From IMG/VR virus record IMGVR_UViG_3300028557_000082, positions 1-40,626 of that record: DNA of 40,626 nucleotides. One strand, written 5' to 3'. Below are positions 16,884 to 25,820 of the stretch, in pieces. Under the pieces are notes generated by a model, which did no database searches, was not told where the DNA came from, and saw only the letters and a program-made list of their open reading frames with translations. How positions within the stretch are numbered: position 1 is the first letter of the stretch; the number at the start of each line of letters is the position of its first letter. A program made the translations under genes and the position numbers. This DNA comes from a virus.

Positions 16884-19800
16884 CAAACATGATTAATCTT
16901 GCTGTATCCGTCTATCTTGTTTACTTCAATTAAATTATCAACCATATCGCGCATTGAATCAACGTGTGAAATAATTATAGAAAAATCAAATTTGGTGCGG
17001 AAATAATCAAATAGATTTGCCACCGACGAAATGTGTTCTGCGTCTAAACTTCCCCAGCCCTCATCGATTGCTATAAAATTTGGACGGGGCAATGCAGACA
17101 CATTGATAAGTGCTATGCGAATTGCTAAACTAGAAATAAATCTTTCCATACCTGATGTTAATTCTAATGGCCAATAATTATCTTCGTCATAAATAATATA
17201 ACTATTAATATTTTTACCATCAGTATTCATTACCATATTAAATTCAACTATTTGATTAAGTACATTGTTTATTTCTGCTTCAATTTTTGGAAGCGCTTTA
17301 GTAATTAATTCATATGGAATACCATCTCGTTTAACGGATTCTAAGTAATATCCATATGCTTTGTATTCAGTTTCAAGTTGTTGATATCGATCCAATTGTT
17401 GCATTGCGGTAGCTTTCTGTGTTTTTGCTACTTCGATTGCACCGTAATTATTTTTAATTTGATTCTGAATTATTTTAATTTGATCAGATATATTTGTAAT
17501 CTGTTTTTTGCATGATTCGATTTCTATATTAATGGTCTGATTATGTTTAATTGCCGTTTCATTTTGACGAAATGATTCTTGTCGTTCTACGGCCGTTTCT
17601 AATTCTGACTCACGAGTTTGTAAATCACTTTCTAGTATTTGAAGTTGCAATTCATTGCGTTCTTTTGTAATTGCCTTTGTTGCTATAGTATTACGTAATG
17701 TATTAAGTTGTTCTGTTTGTTCAAATACCGGCTTTAATATTTCAATTTCATTGTTTAACGTTACAATTTTTTCTTTTATAGAATCTAATAAGTTTCTATC
17801 TTGGTCAATTGTATTTTGAGCTTCGATTGCATTTTGTACGAAAACGTTAGATGTACAGTATTGGCATTGCGGATCATATTTATGGTCGGCAAGGTGATTA
17901 ATTTTTTCTTGTTTTGCATTTATGGTTTCCTGTTGTTGACGTAATTTTTGTAAAAGTATGTTGACTGAATTTTCTTTTGCTGCGTATTGTTTTGTTTGTT
18001 CTGTTATTGTTGGTATATTAAATTGACTCAATGTTGTTTTATGTTCGCCAATAGTTGCAATCAATGATTCTAAATCAACTTCGGCAGTTTCAATGGCTGT
18101 TTGAATTGATTCAATATGTTCAATTAGCGTTGCTTCTTGTTTTTTCAATTCATCAATGTCCGGGCCATTATATGACTGCTGCATTTTAGTTTCAATTAAT
18201 TCAACAATACGTTCTTGCAATGTATTGCGGCGATCTTGCAATTTATCTTCATCAGTTTCTAATGTATTAATTGTTTCTTGATTGTCGGTAATGATATTAT
18301 CAGAATTAATTATAATTTCAGCAAAATCAGTTTTCTTATAATCCTTTAAACGCCCTGCCGTTTCTTTTATTTCATCTGCAGCAAGTTGATATAGTTGTTC
18401 AAATACCGTAATATCTAAAAATTGTGAAAGTAAATCTTTGCGTTCTTTTTGTGATTTTTCAATAAAATTATTGTTGTCTGCTTGAAGAGAAAATGCCGTT
18501 AAAATAAAATCATCATATGTACCTAGGTAACGACGAATACTTTTATTTGTGTCACTTCGTTCATCACCGTTTAAATTTTCAGTATCAGTATAAAAATTTA
18601 CATCTACTTTTACGTGAGTTGGATGTTTTTTATTTTTTGTGCCGCGGCGTTCAATTGTATATGTTATTCCATTCATCTCAAAACAAAATACACCTCGGAA
18701 CCATGTTTTTTTATTATTTAAAACTTCGTTAGCTTTACCAGTTTTGCTACATTTATCAAATATAGTATATGTTATTGCATCTAATAAACTAGATTTACCT
18801 GATGTATTTGCTGCAAATAATCCACATACATCTGATAAATTTTCAAAATTAATAACATTGCCTTCGCCATATGAAAACATATTATCAAATTCAAATGATA
18901 TCGGATGCCATGTTGTATGTCGGATTGATTCAACTGCTGGTAGTCTAGAATTTATTGTGCGATTGATATGTCTAATTGCATCAACTTCTTCTGCCGTAGC
19001 TTGGGGAAAATGTAAATCTATATGATCTGACAACAATGTATTTTGATATTCAACGTCACGTACATTGCCAATAGCTAAACTAGATGATGCTACCGTTGCC
19101 CCATGATCAATAGTACGTTGAATTGTTATGTCTTGAACATTGTATTTTTTACGAATAGTTGCAATTAGTTTTTTCATACCAGCTGCACTTGTACCATTAA
19201 ATTTAATTCTGATACGAGGTTTATTTGGCATTCGGTGTGGATAATTAGTTATCTTATCACCCTGAGTCTCCACCGTAACATAACCATAATCATTTTCAAT
19301 TTGTACAAATTCAGCACTACGTGTTTCAACATCCCATACAAGTATTCCGTGGTCTAATGCTTCTCCGTGATTTTGTTGTATAAGTGAACCTGCATATGCA
19401 ATTGTTTGTTCTTTATTTAAAAATTGAGCCGGTTTATGTATATCACCTAACAATGTAATGTCATGACCTGCAAATAATTCTGTAGTAACATGCTCATTTG
19501 ATATTTGATAACCAATATCAGTTTTTGCAGTATTAACCGCTCCATGGTGAAGTGCAATTTTATATGTAGCATCAAATTGATCTGCTCGAATATAATCCGC
19601 CGGTGACTTATCAACTGCCATATGATTCCACGTAATACCACCTAATTCAAAAAGTCCGTTATCCTTTATAAAATGAATATTTTTATTACGTATAACATCT
19701 AATACTGGACTTACGGCATCAACGCGATGCATATTATTGAGATTCATGTCATGATTACCAAGAATAACAACGGTAGGTATTTGGAATCCGTTAAAGAAAT

Positions 19801-20029
19801 CAACTAGCATTTGAACTAGTTCGGGTGACATATCTAATTTGCTATGCACAATGTCTCCGGTAACAACCGCAATGCTATTGCCGGTGCAATGTGTTTCTAT
19901 ACAATTAAATAAATTTTCAAATACCGATCGGTATTCTCCGTGACGTTTCAAAGTACGAATATGTATATCCGAAATATGAAATATTTTATCAATCTGCGTG
20001 ATCGATGTATCAATATGTTTTATGTCCAT
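16883..20029 (-). CDS. Fused Mre11-Rad50-type recombination nuclease (gp47+gp46)
   Basis: This 1048-residue protein joins in one chain the nuclease and the SMC-type ATPase that T4 makes from genes 47 and 46. These process DNA ends for recombination-dependent replication. Residues 1-345 are the metallophosphoesterase: DIH with Asp21/His23, GD at 58-59, GNHD at 91-94, then LHHGAV and GDIHKP. From about 375 the Rad50 part starts with FDNMFSYGEG, Walker A NTSGKSS with Lys412, long coiled coils with a zinc hook CQYC (Cys722/Cys725) near the middle, the LTSGMERF signature near 960, and Walker B FIAIDEGWGSLD with Asp989/Glu990. All key residues are intact. Its start overlaps the primase end, so the two are coupled. 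Confidence 0.94.
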   Translation of the reverse strand: MDIKHIDTSITQIDKIFHISDIHIRTLKRHGEYRSVFENLFNCIETHCTGNSIAVVTGDIVHSKLDMSPELVQMLVDFFNGFQIPTVVILGNHDMNLNNMHRVDAVSPVLDVIRNKNIHFIKDNGLFELGGITWNHMAVDKSPADYIRADQFDATYKIALHHGAVNTAKTDIGYQISNEHVTTELFAGHDITLLGDIHKPAQFLNKEQTIAYAGSLIQQNHGEALDHGILVWDVETRSAEFVQIENDYGYVTVETQGDKITNYPHRMPNKPRIRIKFNGTSAAGMKKLIATIRKKYNVQDITIQRTIDHGATVASSSLAIGNVRDVEYQNTLLSDHIDLHFPQATAEEVDAIRHINRTINSRLPAVESIRHTTWHPISFEFDNMFSYGEGNVINFENLSDVCGLFAANTSGKSSLLDAITYTIFDKCSKTGKANEVLNNKKTWFRGVFCFEMNGITYTIERRGTKNKKHPTHVKVDVNFYTDTENLNGDERSDTNKSIRRYLGTYDDFILTAFSLQADNNNFIEKSQKERKDLLSQFLDITVFEQLYQLAADEIKETAGRLKDYKKTDFAEIIINSDNIITDNQETINTLETDEDKLQDRRNTLQERIVELIETKMQQSYNGPDIDELKKQEATLIEHIESIQTAIETAEVDLESLIATIGEHKTTLSQFNIPTITEQTKQYAAKENSVNILLQKLRQQQETINAKQEKINHLADHKYDPQCQYCTSNVFVQNAIEAQNTIDQDRNLLDSIKEKIVTLNNEIEILKPVFEQTEQLNTLRNTIATKAITKERNELQLQILESDLQTRESELETAVERQESFRQNETAIKHNQTINIEIESCKKQITNISDQIKIIQNQIKNNYGAIEVAKTQKATAMQQLDRYQQLETEYKAYGYYLESVKRDGIPYELITKALPKIEAEINNVLNQIVEFNMVMNTDGKNINSYIIYDEDNYWPLELTSGMERFISSLAIRIALINVSALPRPNFIAIDEGWGSLDAEHISSVANLFDYFRTKFDFSIIISHVDSMRDMVDNLIEVNKIDGYSKINHV

Positions 20030-20964
20030 AATAATCCCATTCTGAGTTCCATTATACGTTCAAATGTTAGTATAATTGTGTTTTCTAAAATTTCGGTAAT
20101 TTGATGAAATCCTAATTCAGACGCATCCGCATCTTGCAATTCAACAAAGTAAACATTGAGGCCTTCACCGATAAATTTTTCAGCAATTGTTAATGCATTT
20201 TTTAATGCATCAGCATCTAAACATATATAAATGTTTTTAACTCGTTCTTCAATAATTTTCTTTTGTAGTGCCGGTTGTATTATTTTGCCGAATAACGGTA
20301 TCGCATTTCGCTTAACTGCGATTGCATCAAATGACCCTTCACATAATACAATTGGTTCAGCCCAATTAATTAACATTTCAAATCCAATTATATCTTTAGA
20401 AATTTTTGGATTCTTATGTTTGAATTTATCTGCCTTATAAAATGCTCTACTAACAAAATAATTTAATTGACCATCTCGATCATAACTAGGAATAATTATT
20501 TTGCCAGAATATTCTCCAGATTCACAATATCCTATTCTATATTTTAAAATATCAAAAACCGTTACACCTCTGTTTGTTAAGTAATGAATTGCGTTGCGAT
20601 AATCAGGTGTATTTTTTTTAATCCAAAGTGGAGCATATTCCGCAGGTAATTGAATTGTTTGATTGGTTTTTATTTCTTTTTCATTAACTCGGTACCGGGT
20701 TGATTCAATTATACGATTAAGTTGTTCTAAACGTTCTTTAGGTAAATTTAATTGTTTAAACAACGAGTAAATGCTTTTACCTTTTTTATCCGTAATCCAA
20801 CAATGCCATGTATAATTTCCAACTTCGTCCGGAGTACTACGAATTTCTAATTTAGGTTTATGATGTGAAGTAAATGGAGAGAAGAATGTAATATTACCAC
20901 CCGACGTAGGTTTTCCTTTACCTAATATGGATTCTAGTAATTGAATTAATTTATTATTCTTCAT
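20020..20964 (-). CDS. 61: DnaG-type DNA primase, T4 gp61-like
   Basis: This 314-residue protein would make RNA primers for lagging-strand synthesis with a helicase that is outside the window. The Toprim domain is clear: LCEGSFDAIAV with Glu209 and Asp213, and ICLDADA with Asp250 and Asp252. The preceding core, about 105-200, has the FDILKYRIGYCESGEYSGKIIIPSYDRDG pattern of primase cores. At the N-terminus the usual zinc ribbon is degenerate: a FFSPFTSHHKPKLE phrase and a WHCW stand where CPFH and CFGC motifs are normally found, so only one Cys remains. It is close in length to T4 gp61 (342). It overlaps the gp47/46 gene by 10 nt. About 187 bp of very AT-rich, gene-free DNA lies upstream. Confidence 0.88.
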   Translation of the reverse strand: MKNNKLIQLLESILGKGKPTSGGNITFFSPFTSHHKPKLEIRSTPDEVGNYTWHCWITDKKGKSIYSLFKQLNLPKERLEQLNRIIESTRYRVNEKEIKTNQTIQLPAEYAPLWIKKNTPDYRNAIHYLTNRGVTVFDILKYRIGYCESGEYSGKIIIPSYDRDGQLNYFVSRAFYKADKFKHKNPKISKDIIGFEMLINWAEPIVLCEGSFDAIAVKRNAIPLFGKIIQPALQKKIIEERVKNIYICLDADALKNALTIAEKFIGEGLNVYFVELQDADASELGFHQITEILENTIILTFERIMELRMGLLWT

Positions 20965-21151
20965 ATTAATATATTATGGAAATTCTGTAAGAAATCCAAT
21001 TAATTATTAATAATAATATAAATAATATTTGTTTGACACATACATTTCATTACTGATCAAACGATCAAATTAATAAATGATTTAATCTATTAATATAATA
21101 AATGTCATATATATTTTATCAATATATTAAAAATAATTTTAAAATCAAACC

Positions 21152-21634
21152 TTATTCAAAGAAACGTTTAACATTTATCGGAGATTCGCCGGATTTCACG
21201 CATTCTAATAACCATTCTTCAGGGATATCTTTTTTAGCAACATGATTTATTCCCATTTTTAATGCAAATTCAGCATACGTAGTTTTACTAGTTTTTGACA
21301 ATCGTTGTGTTGGATTTTGAAATACCATACGAATATCAACACCTGGATTTGATTGTAATACATGTTTCATTTTAGTACGATCGGCTGTTGTCCATCGTCC
21401 TTTTGTTTCAATAAACATAAATTGGCCGGTGCGTTTTGTAAATACAAAGTCTGGTGTATATTTTGCTTTACGCTCGGGTACTATATAATGTATGATTTCT
21501 GTCTCATATTTCAAATCATATGCAGTAGTTTTTATCCAATCTGCTACAGTATGTTCTAATCCAGATTTATAACCATATTTAATTGCTGCAGCTCGCTTTG
21601 AATTTCCTGAGCTGTGAAAGTGATTTTTTGCCAT
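21152..21634 (-). CDS. Endonuclease I, T7 gp3-like Holliday junction resolvase
   Basis: This 160-residue protein resembles phage T7 endonuclease I (149 residues), which cuts branched DNA such as Holliday junctions before packaging. Matching features are SGLE with Glu27, YTPDF with Asp62, and IETKGRW with Glu76 and Lys78, corresponding to T7 Glu20, Asp55, Glu65 and Lys67. A later DIRMVFQNP stretch and SKTTYAEFALKMGI match the T7 DIRIVFSSS and SPTSYGEFCEKHGI segments. All catalytic residues are present. T4 itself uses the unrelated gp49 (endonuclease VII) for this step, so this gene probably replaces it. It lies just upstream of the primase in the DNA-metabolism island and has no SD. Confidence 0.92.
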   Translation of the reverse strand: MAKNHFHSSGNSKRAAAIKYGYKSGLEHTVADWIKTTAYDLKYETEIIHYIVPERKAKYTPDFVFTKRTGQFMFIETKGRWTTADRTKMKHVLQSNPGVDIRMVFQNPTQRLSKTSKTTYAEFALKMGINHVAKKDIPEEWLLECVKSGESPINVKRFFE

Positions 21635-21647
21635 AACTTATTTTTAT

Positions 21648-22193
21648 TTACCAATCTACTAATACTAATTTATTATTCCATATCATCATATTTGACGAAC
21701 TAAAATCTAAATCTAATTCAAAATCCGGAATGTCTAATTTTTCAACATCTCGTTGCAAAGCACGTATAAAATTTACAAGTGCAACATTTGTATTTCGTGC
21801 ACCATCTGCATCTAAAAAATCAAATATAGAAACTTCCCCGCCTTCTGATCTTGCAAATTGTTTAAATTGCTCCATAAATTTATCAATAGTAATACGATCG
21901 GATTCTGGCAATGTTTCTGCATTTGCCATTATATATAATTGTTCTCGATCACTAATATAATATACCGGTATAAAACATGTAAATTCAGCTGACCGATTTA
22001 CAATAATTGTAGCAACTTCAAATTCATCGCGTTCAGTGGTAATTTTAAAAACTTTATCTTCTCCATCAATCTCATAGACACGGCCATTATCACCTCCACC
22101 GATTAAACGAAATTGTTTGTTTTTTATTTTATCTAACAATCTAGTTTTTTCTGAGTCAGATAACTCACGCAAAAGTTGTTTTAATCTTATCAT
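21648..22193 (-). CDS. Minimal protein-kinase-like protein
   Basis: This 181-residue protein has the residues of a kinase-like fold in the right order: a Gly-rich loop GGGDNGRVYE at 32-41, VFKIT with Lys50 in the place of the ATP-binding Lys, an acidic helix with Glu57/Glu59, a hinge-like LYIMANAE near 86-93, a catalytic-loop-like DFSSSN with Asp163 and Asn168, and LVDW with Asp180 in the DFG position. The chain stops one residue after that Asp, so no activation segment or distal C-lobe follows. It could be a small kinase-like enzyme (protein or small molecule) or a non-enzymatic binder. Its ATG overlaps the stop of the upstream structural gene (ATGA), so it is made with the tail proteins. 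Confidence 0.72.
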   Translation of the reverse strand: MIRLKQLLRELSDSEKTRLLDKIKNKQFRLIGGGDNGRVYEIDGEDKVFKITTERDEFEVATIIVNRSAEFTCFIPVYYISDREQLYIMANAETLPESDRITIDKFMEQFKQFARSEGGEVSIFDFLDADGARNTNVALVNFIRALQRDVEKLDIPDFELDLDFSSSNMMIWNNKLVLVDW

Positions 22194-23818
22194 GATATAT
22201 TCTTATCTAAATCTATTCTAATTAAAAAATTCATATCCACATCTGGACGTTTGCGAATTGGTTGTGCTAATTTACCAATTGCTAGAAGTTGTCCGGCATT
22301 ATCATATAATCCAATTGTAGTAACATATGGTGCAAATGCACTCCCGGTAACAAAATTATAATAAGTAGAATCATCATCCGCTGTTAATGAAATATTGGAT
22401 GACATATTAAAATCACCTGCATCAGCATTTGCTAAAACACCTAATTCATAAATTGTTTTAGTACTACGATATGATGCAGTATATGGTAAATTTAAAATAT
22501 TATTAAATCGATAATCTGGAGTAGAAATAACAGCAACACCTTGTTTAGTAAATACGTTTCCTACGTGATTTGTTTGCATAAATGCACCGCCTACTTGCCG
22601 ATCGGCTAGATATCCAATTTCCGTTGCAGTTAATGCTCGATTAAAAATACGTATTTCATCTATATCTCCGGTCATATTTGCGTTAGATTCCCAACCTCCA
22701 ATATATAATGGATCTGAATTATCAATACGAGCTGATGCTGTAAATGGTGACATTGTATCAATTAACAAGTTATTAGTAGCATCTATATCTACATTCCCAT
22801 CTATCCAAATTTGCATAGTACTACCAGATTTTTGACATACTACATGTAGATGCGATGTTGCATCAATATCGATAGTAGAGGTTATCTGTGATTTAAACGT
22901 AGTACTGCCAGCAATTGTATATACCAATCGATTTGTATCTACTTCGATTTTAAATGGATATTGTGGTGTTAATGAACTAGAAGCTTTTGCCATGATTAAA
23001 TTTGACGCACTTCCGGTGGCTGTTGCAAAAATCCAAAATGAAATTGCATAATCATGATTACGATCATAATACCCATCAAGCTCAGTTTTTATATAACCAG
23101 TTCCAGCAAATCTAGCAAGTAATCCATGATTTTGAGTTAAACTAGGAACGTATTGTATTCCTGGAACAAAATTTACATTTGCATATTCATATGTAATTCT
23201 AGAAGAATCAAAATATTCATTGAATCCTTCATAAAATTTTACTCCAGATATTATAGAACTCGTATCAAATGCCGCATTATACAAATTACTATATCTGTCA
23301 GATTTAATATAGAGAGGCACGTTAGTTGAATAAGATGCTGTTCCGTATGATCCAGATCCATATATGCCGCTACCACTAACATAACTTGCTGTCATGGTAA
23401 ATGAAGCTGGTTTAATGCCTTCTCCTACACGTACTTGCGGAAATGATATAATGGATGCTGACTGATATAAAAACTTCTTAGTCCTGTTTAAATCGGTAGG
23501 ACCATAGGTTTTCATCGGGTCTAATTTATGTTTATAATATAAATGATTGATTGAAAAATATGTAATTGTTTGTAATGAGTCATCTACGTTCTTTGCATCA
23601 TTAAATGTTAAATTAGAACCTAATGCTGGCAAATAATCGATATCAGAATAAATTGCTTGAAGTGGTAATGCGCTAGAAGTTGCACTACCTGATGTAACCG
23701 ACCACGATTTATATGTTTGAAATGGTGTAACTTTTACATCAGATGCATTAATCTTTTTAAAGACCGTAGGTATTGGGCCATTATAAGTAGTTTGTTCTTG
23801 TATTTTCGATTCTGCCAT
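22190..23818 (-). CDS. Virion protein with LamG-like domain
   Basis: This 542-residue protein has a concanavalin/LamG-type jelly roll at about residues 205-410: a FAGTGYIKTE start, DYAISFWIFA near 235, LHVVCQKSG and QIWIDG near 320, and the closing GDIDEIRIFNRALTATEI near 385. Such modules bind glycans or proteins on surfaces and are frequent in phage tail adhesins. The first 200 residues are a separate beta-rich part with many Tyr/Ser. The last 45 residues (TTIGLYDNAGQLLAIGKLAQP) form a module also found in the next gene, 23874-25157. This suggests that both attach to the same partner. It is probably part of the baseplate or fibre attachment. The octamer lies within an overlapping terminator-like hairpin just upstream. 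Confidence 0.8.
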   Translation of the reverse strand: MAESKIQEQTTYNGPIPTVFKKINASDVKVTPFQTYKSWSVTSGSATSSALPLQAIYSDIDYLPALGSNLTFNDAKNVDDSLQTITYFSINHLYYKHKLDPMKTYGPTDLNRTKKFLYQSASIISFPQVRVGEGIKPASFTMTASYVSGSGIYGSGSYGTASYSTNVPLYIKSDRYSNLYNAAFDTSSIISGVKFYEGFNEYFDSSRITYEYANVNFVPGIQYVPSLTQNHGLLARFAGTGYIKTELDGYYDRNHDYAISFWIFATATGSASNLIMAKASSSLTPQYPFKIEVDTNRLVYTIAGSTTFKSQITSTIDIDATSHLHVVCQKSGSTMQIWIDGNVDIDATNNLLIDTMSPFTASARIDNSDPLYIGGWESNANMTGDIDEIRIFNRALTATEIGYLADRQVGGAFMQTNHVGNVFTKQGVAVISTPDYRFNNILNLPYTASYRSTKTIYELGVLANADAGDFNMSSNISLTADDDSTYYNFVTGSAFAPYVTTIGLYDNAGQLLAIGKLAQPIRKRPDVDMNFLIRIDLDKNIS

Positions 23819-23829
23819 AATAGTAAAAA

Positions 23830-23855
23830 CCCGTTATACATATAAATATAACGGG
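23830..23855 (-). terminator. Terminator-like hairpin with octamer in its loop
   Basis: A perfect 9-bp stem (CCCGTTATA / TATAACGGG) with an 8-nt loop is followed on the minus strand by TTTTTA, a standard intrinsic terminator form. It starts 19 nt past the stop of the 23874-25157 gene and ends 12 nt before the ATG at 23818. The octamer ATATTTAT (23842-23849) lies in the loop and adjoining stem. Confidence 0.7.
23842..23849 (-). promoter_or_regulatory. ATATTTAT octamer before the LamG-like gene
   Basis: It lies 24 nt before the ATG at 23818 and inside a 9-bp hairpin. Confidence 0.4.
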
Positions 23856-23873
23856 CTCTAATTACTGTTATTT

Positions 23874-25157
23874 TTAGTAGTCTAGCTTGACTCTAATCAA
23901 TGCTTCTCGCTGGAATGATTTCAATAATGGTTTAGAAAGTTTTGCAACTGCTAATAATTGTTGTGAATCATTATACAATCCTACTGTAGTAATATATGTT
24001 TTCGGATCACCGATAAAAGTTGATTGTGCTACTTGTCCAACACTCCCCGTAACATACGAAGGATTATTAGAAAAATTATATTCCGCATTTTTTACCCTTA
24101 CAAAATAATGTGTACTTGTTACTTTTTCTGAATTACGTGCTAAGAAACCATATGGATCTGATGTTGATGGATTTGTTACTAATGCAGATCCTGATATTGA
24201 ATGGAACAATGCAAAATGATTATTACCTTCAGAACTAGAACCTGTATTAGTTTGGAACTTTAATTGTTGGTCTAACATTTTACCGTCTAATACCAATGTT
24301 CCATAATCTGGATAAACTAATCCATAATAAACCGGTGCGGATGGATTAAATACTCCGCCGTTAATTGACCCTGATACTATATTATATATTTTTCCAGAAT
24401 CACCTACAGTTGCAGATGAAATTGATGAATCATCAATCAATGTAATAATTGCCGTTGAACTAGATACTGCAACACTGCCTGTTGCATTTGTTGGACGACC
24501 GGGTGCAATTTGACGTAATGGTAACTCAAAATTACCTGCATCTAAACGTTCTTTTAATCGGTTACGTTTAAAATTAACTATATAGATATAATCCGTACTT
24601 CCGGATCCTGCCGTTGTAAATCGTGTATCTGTAGGAGCAAGTAATAGTTGTCGGTATTGTGAATAAATTGCTTTACTAGGAGAATCATTAAGTTGACCTT
24701 GCGAATCAGATCCACTTCCTAATGCATGACCAAAAGCTAAAGAAAATTGTACTGCGGATCCTGTTTCTGTAGTAGCTTTGTGATATGTATCAACATAATA
24801 ACGACGTTGTGATGTAGTCTGTGTTGATGACGTAAAAAATGTTTCTAAACTTGCTAAATTATCTGACCACAATCCTGCTGTAACAGTTTCAGTTTGATTT
24901 GAAATGATATCATTAGCAGTATCAAATTTAGTATATGTTCTACCGTTACGAGCTAATATTTGTGTCTGCTGTTGTTCAGCCACCATTTGATTTGCAAGTT
25001 GTTGCGCTAATTGTCTAACTTGATCTGTAATTCCATTATTAGCTGTACTTAATACTTGATTTTGATCTCGTAATTGTTGATTTTCTCGTACTATCTGTGC
25101 CGGTAATCTAGGAAAACCGCCATGACGTGGTTGAGATTTTAAATTTGTATAATTCAT
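23874..25157 (-). CDS. Baseplate or fibre structural protein
   Basis: This 427-residue protein starts with a short basic segment and a Gln-rich coiled coil (about residues 22-68, ENQQLRDQNQVLSTAN), suggesting an oligomeric stem. The rest is beta-rich and Ser/Gly/Thr-rich. Residues about 75-200 include an FSLAFGHALGSGSDSQGQLN phrase that I have seen as a typical structural-protein passage in T4-like environmental phages, but I cannot name the family. The C-terminal 45 residues share a module with the neighbouring 22190-23818 product (TTVGLYNDSQQLLAVAKLSKP). It lies next to a baseplate gene cluster. AGGT lies 8 nt upstream as a weak SD. Confidence 0.78.
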   Translation of the reverse strand: MNYTNLKSQPRHGGFPRLPAQIVRENQQLRDQNQVLSTANNGITDQVRQLAQQLANQMVAEQQQTQILARNGRTYTKFDTANDIISNQTETVTAGLWSDNLASLETFFTSSTQTTSQRRYYVDTYHKATTETGSAVQFSLAFGHALGSGSDSQGQLNDSPSKAIYSQYRQLLLAPTDTRFTTAGSGSTDYIYIVNFKRNRLKERLDAGNFELPLRQIAPGRPTNATGSVAVSSSTAIITLIDDSSISSATVGDSGKIYNIVSGSINGGVFNPSAPVYYGLVYPDYGTLVLDGKMLDQQLKFQTNTGSSSEGNNHFALFHSISGSALVTNPSTSDPYGFLARNSEKVTSTHYFVRVKNAEYNFSNNPSYVTGSVGQVAQSTFIGDPKTYITTVGLYNDSQQLLAVAKLSKPLLKSFQREALIRVKLDY

Positions 25158-25169
25158 TTTTTTTACCTA

Positions 25170-25820
25170 TTATATAGTTGCTGTAGTTGCTTTTTTAACT
25201 GTTAATGTAATTGTTACACTACCACCTGTTTCATTACCAATTACCGTAACCGTTGCTGTTTTATCTTCAATCATTTGAGTTTTACCAACAATGCGGAATT
25301 CAAATCCAGCAACTGCAATACTTTGTGCATCTTCATTATCTCCAATAAAACGCGGAGTGGTTGGCAGTGTTGAATTCTGTAATGCTCTAGTTACTTGAAT
25401 ATCTGCAACTGATGAATCAGACAAAATAGCTGTATATCCTAAATTTGCATTTCCGCCTTGGAAATTGCTTGTATTAGGTGCAATGATAGAACTATCGCCT
25501 GGGGCGGCTAATGTAATTGCAGTGTTTCCTACATTCACAACCGGAATATTAGTTGTTTGTTTTGGCAAAGTAACTAATTTATATTTTAATGCTTGAGTTT
25601 CATCCGGAATTGCTTCTGTTACTGGCATATTTTCTATAATAGTACCATAATAATCAGTTCCTAGTGGATGATCTGGATTCCATAATGAATAATCAATTTC
25701 ATCATCTCCCAATGCAAACTGTGTAATTTGAAATGCATTTCCACCCTTTGCAAGTAATTCACGACCTTTTAATGTTAGTATTGCGTCAATTGTAACGCTA
25801 GAATTATCTAAGTATCCCAT
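25170..25820 (-). CDS. Baseplate/tail structural protein
   Basis: This 216-residue protein opens with MGYLDNSSVTIDAILTLKGRELLAKGG, an N-terminus found on virion structural proteins of this phage type, with a helix followed by FQITQFALGDDEIDYSLWNP. The N-terminal 100 residues are mixed, and residues about 165-216 form an Ig-like or beta-sandwich end (TATVTVIGNETGGSVTITLTV). No catalytic motif is seen. It is transcribed from its own octamer, with AAAGG as SD, and precedes the 23874-25157 gene by 12 nt. A wedge or fibre-connector role is suggested by context only. Confidence 0.78.
   Translation of the reverse strand: MGYLDNSSVTIDAILTLKGRELLAKGGNAFQITQFALGDDEIDYSLWNPDHPLGTDYYGTIIENMPVTEAIPDETQALKYKLVTLPKQTTNIPVVNVGNTAITLAAPGDSSIIAPNTSNFQGGNANLGYTAILSDSSVADIQVTRALQNSTLPTTPRFIGDNEDAQSIAVAGFEFRIVGKTQMIEDKTATVTVIGNETGGSVTITLTVKKATTATI

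Noticed and set aside
21033-21038. TTGACA on the + strand in the AT-rich gap 20965-21151
   Set aside because: No matching -10 at 16-18 nt and no + strand gene downstream; chance is likely. The rest of the gap shows only AT-rich sequence.
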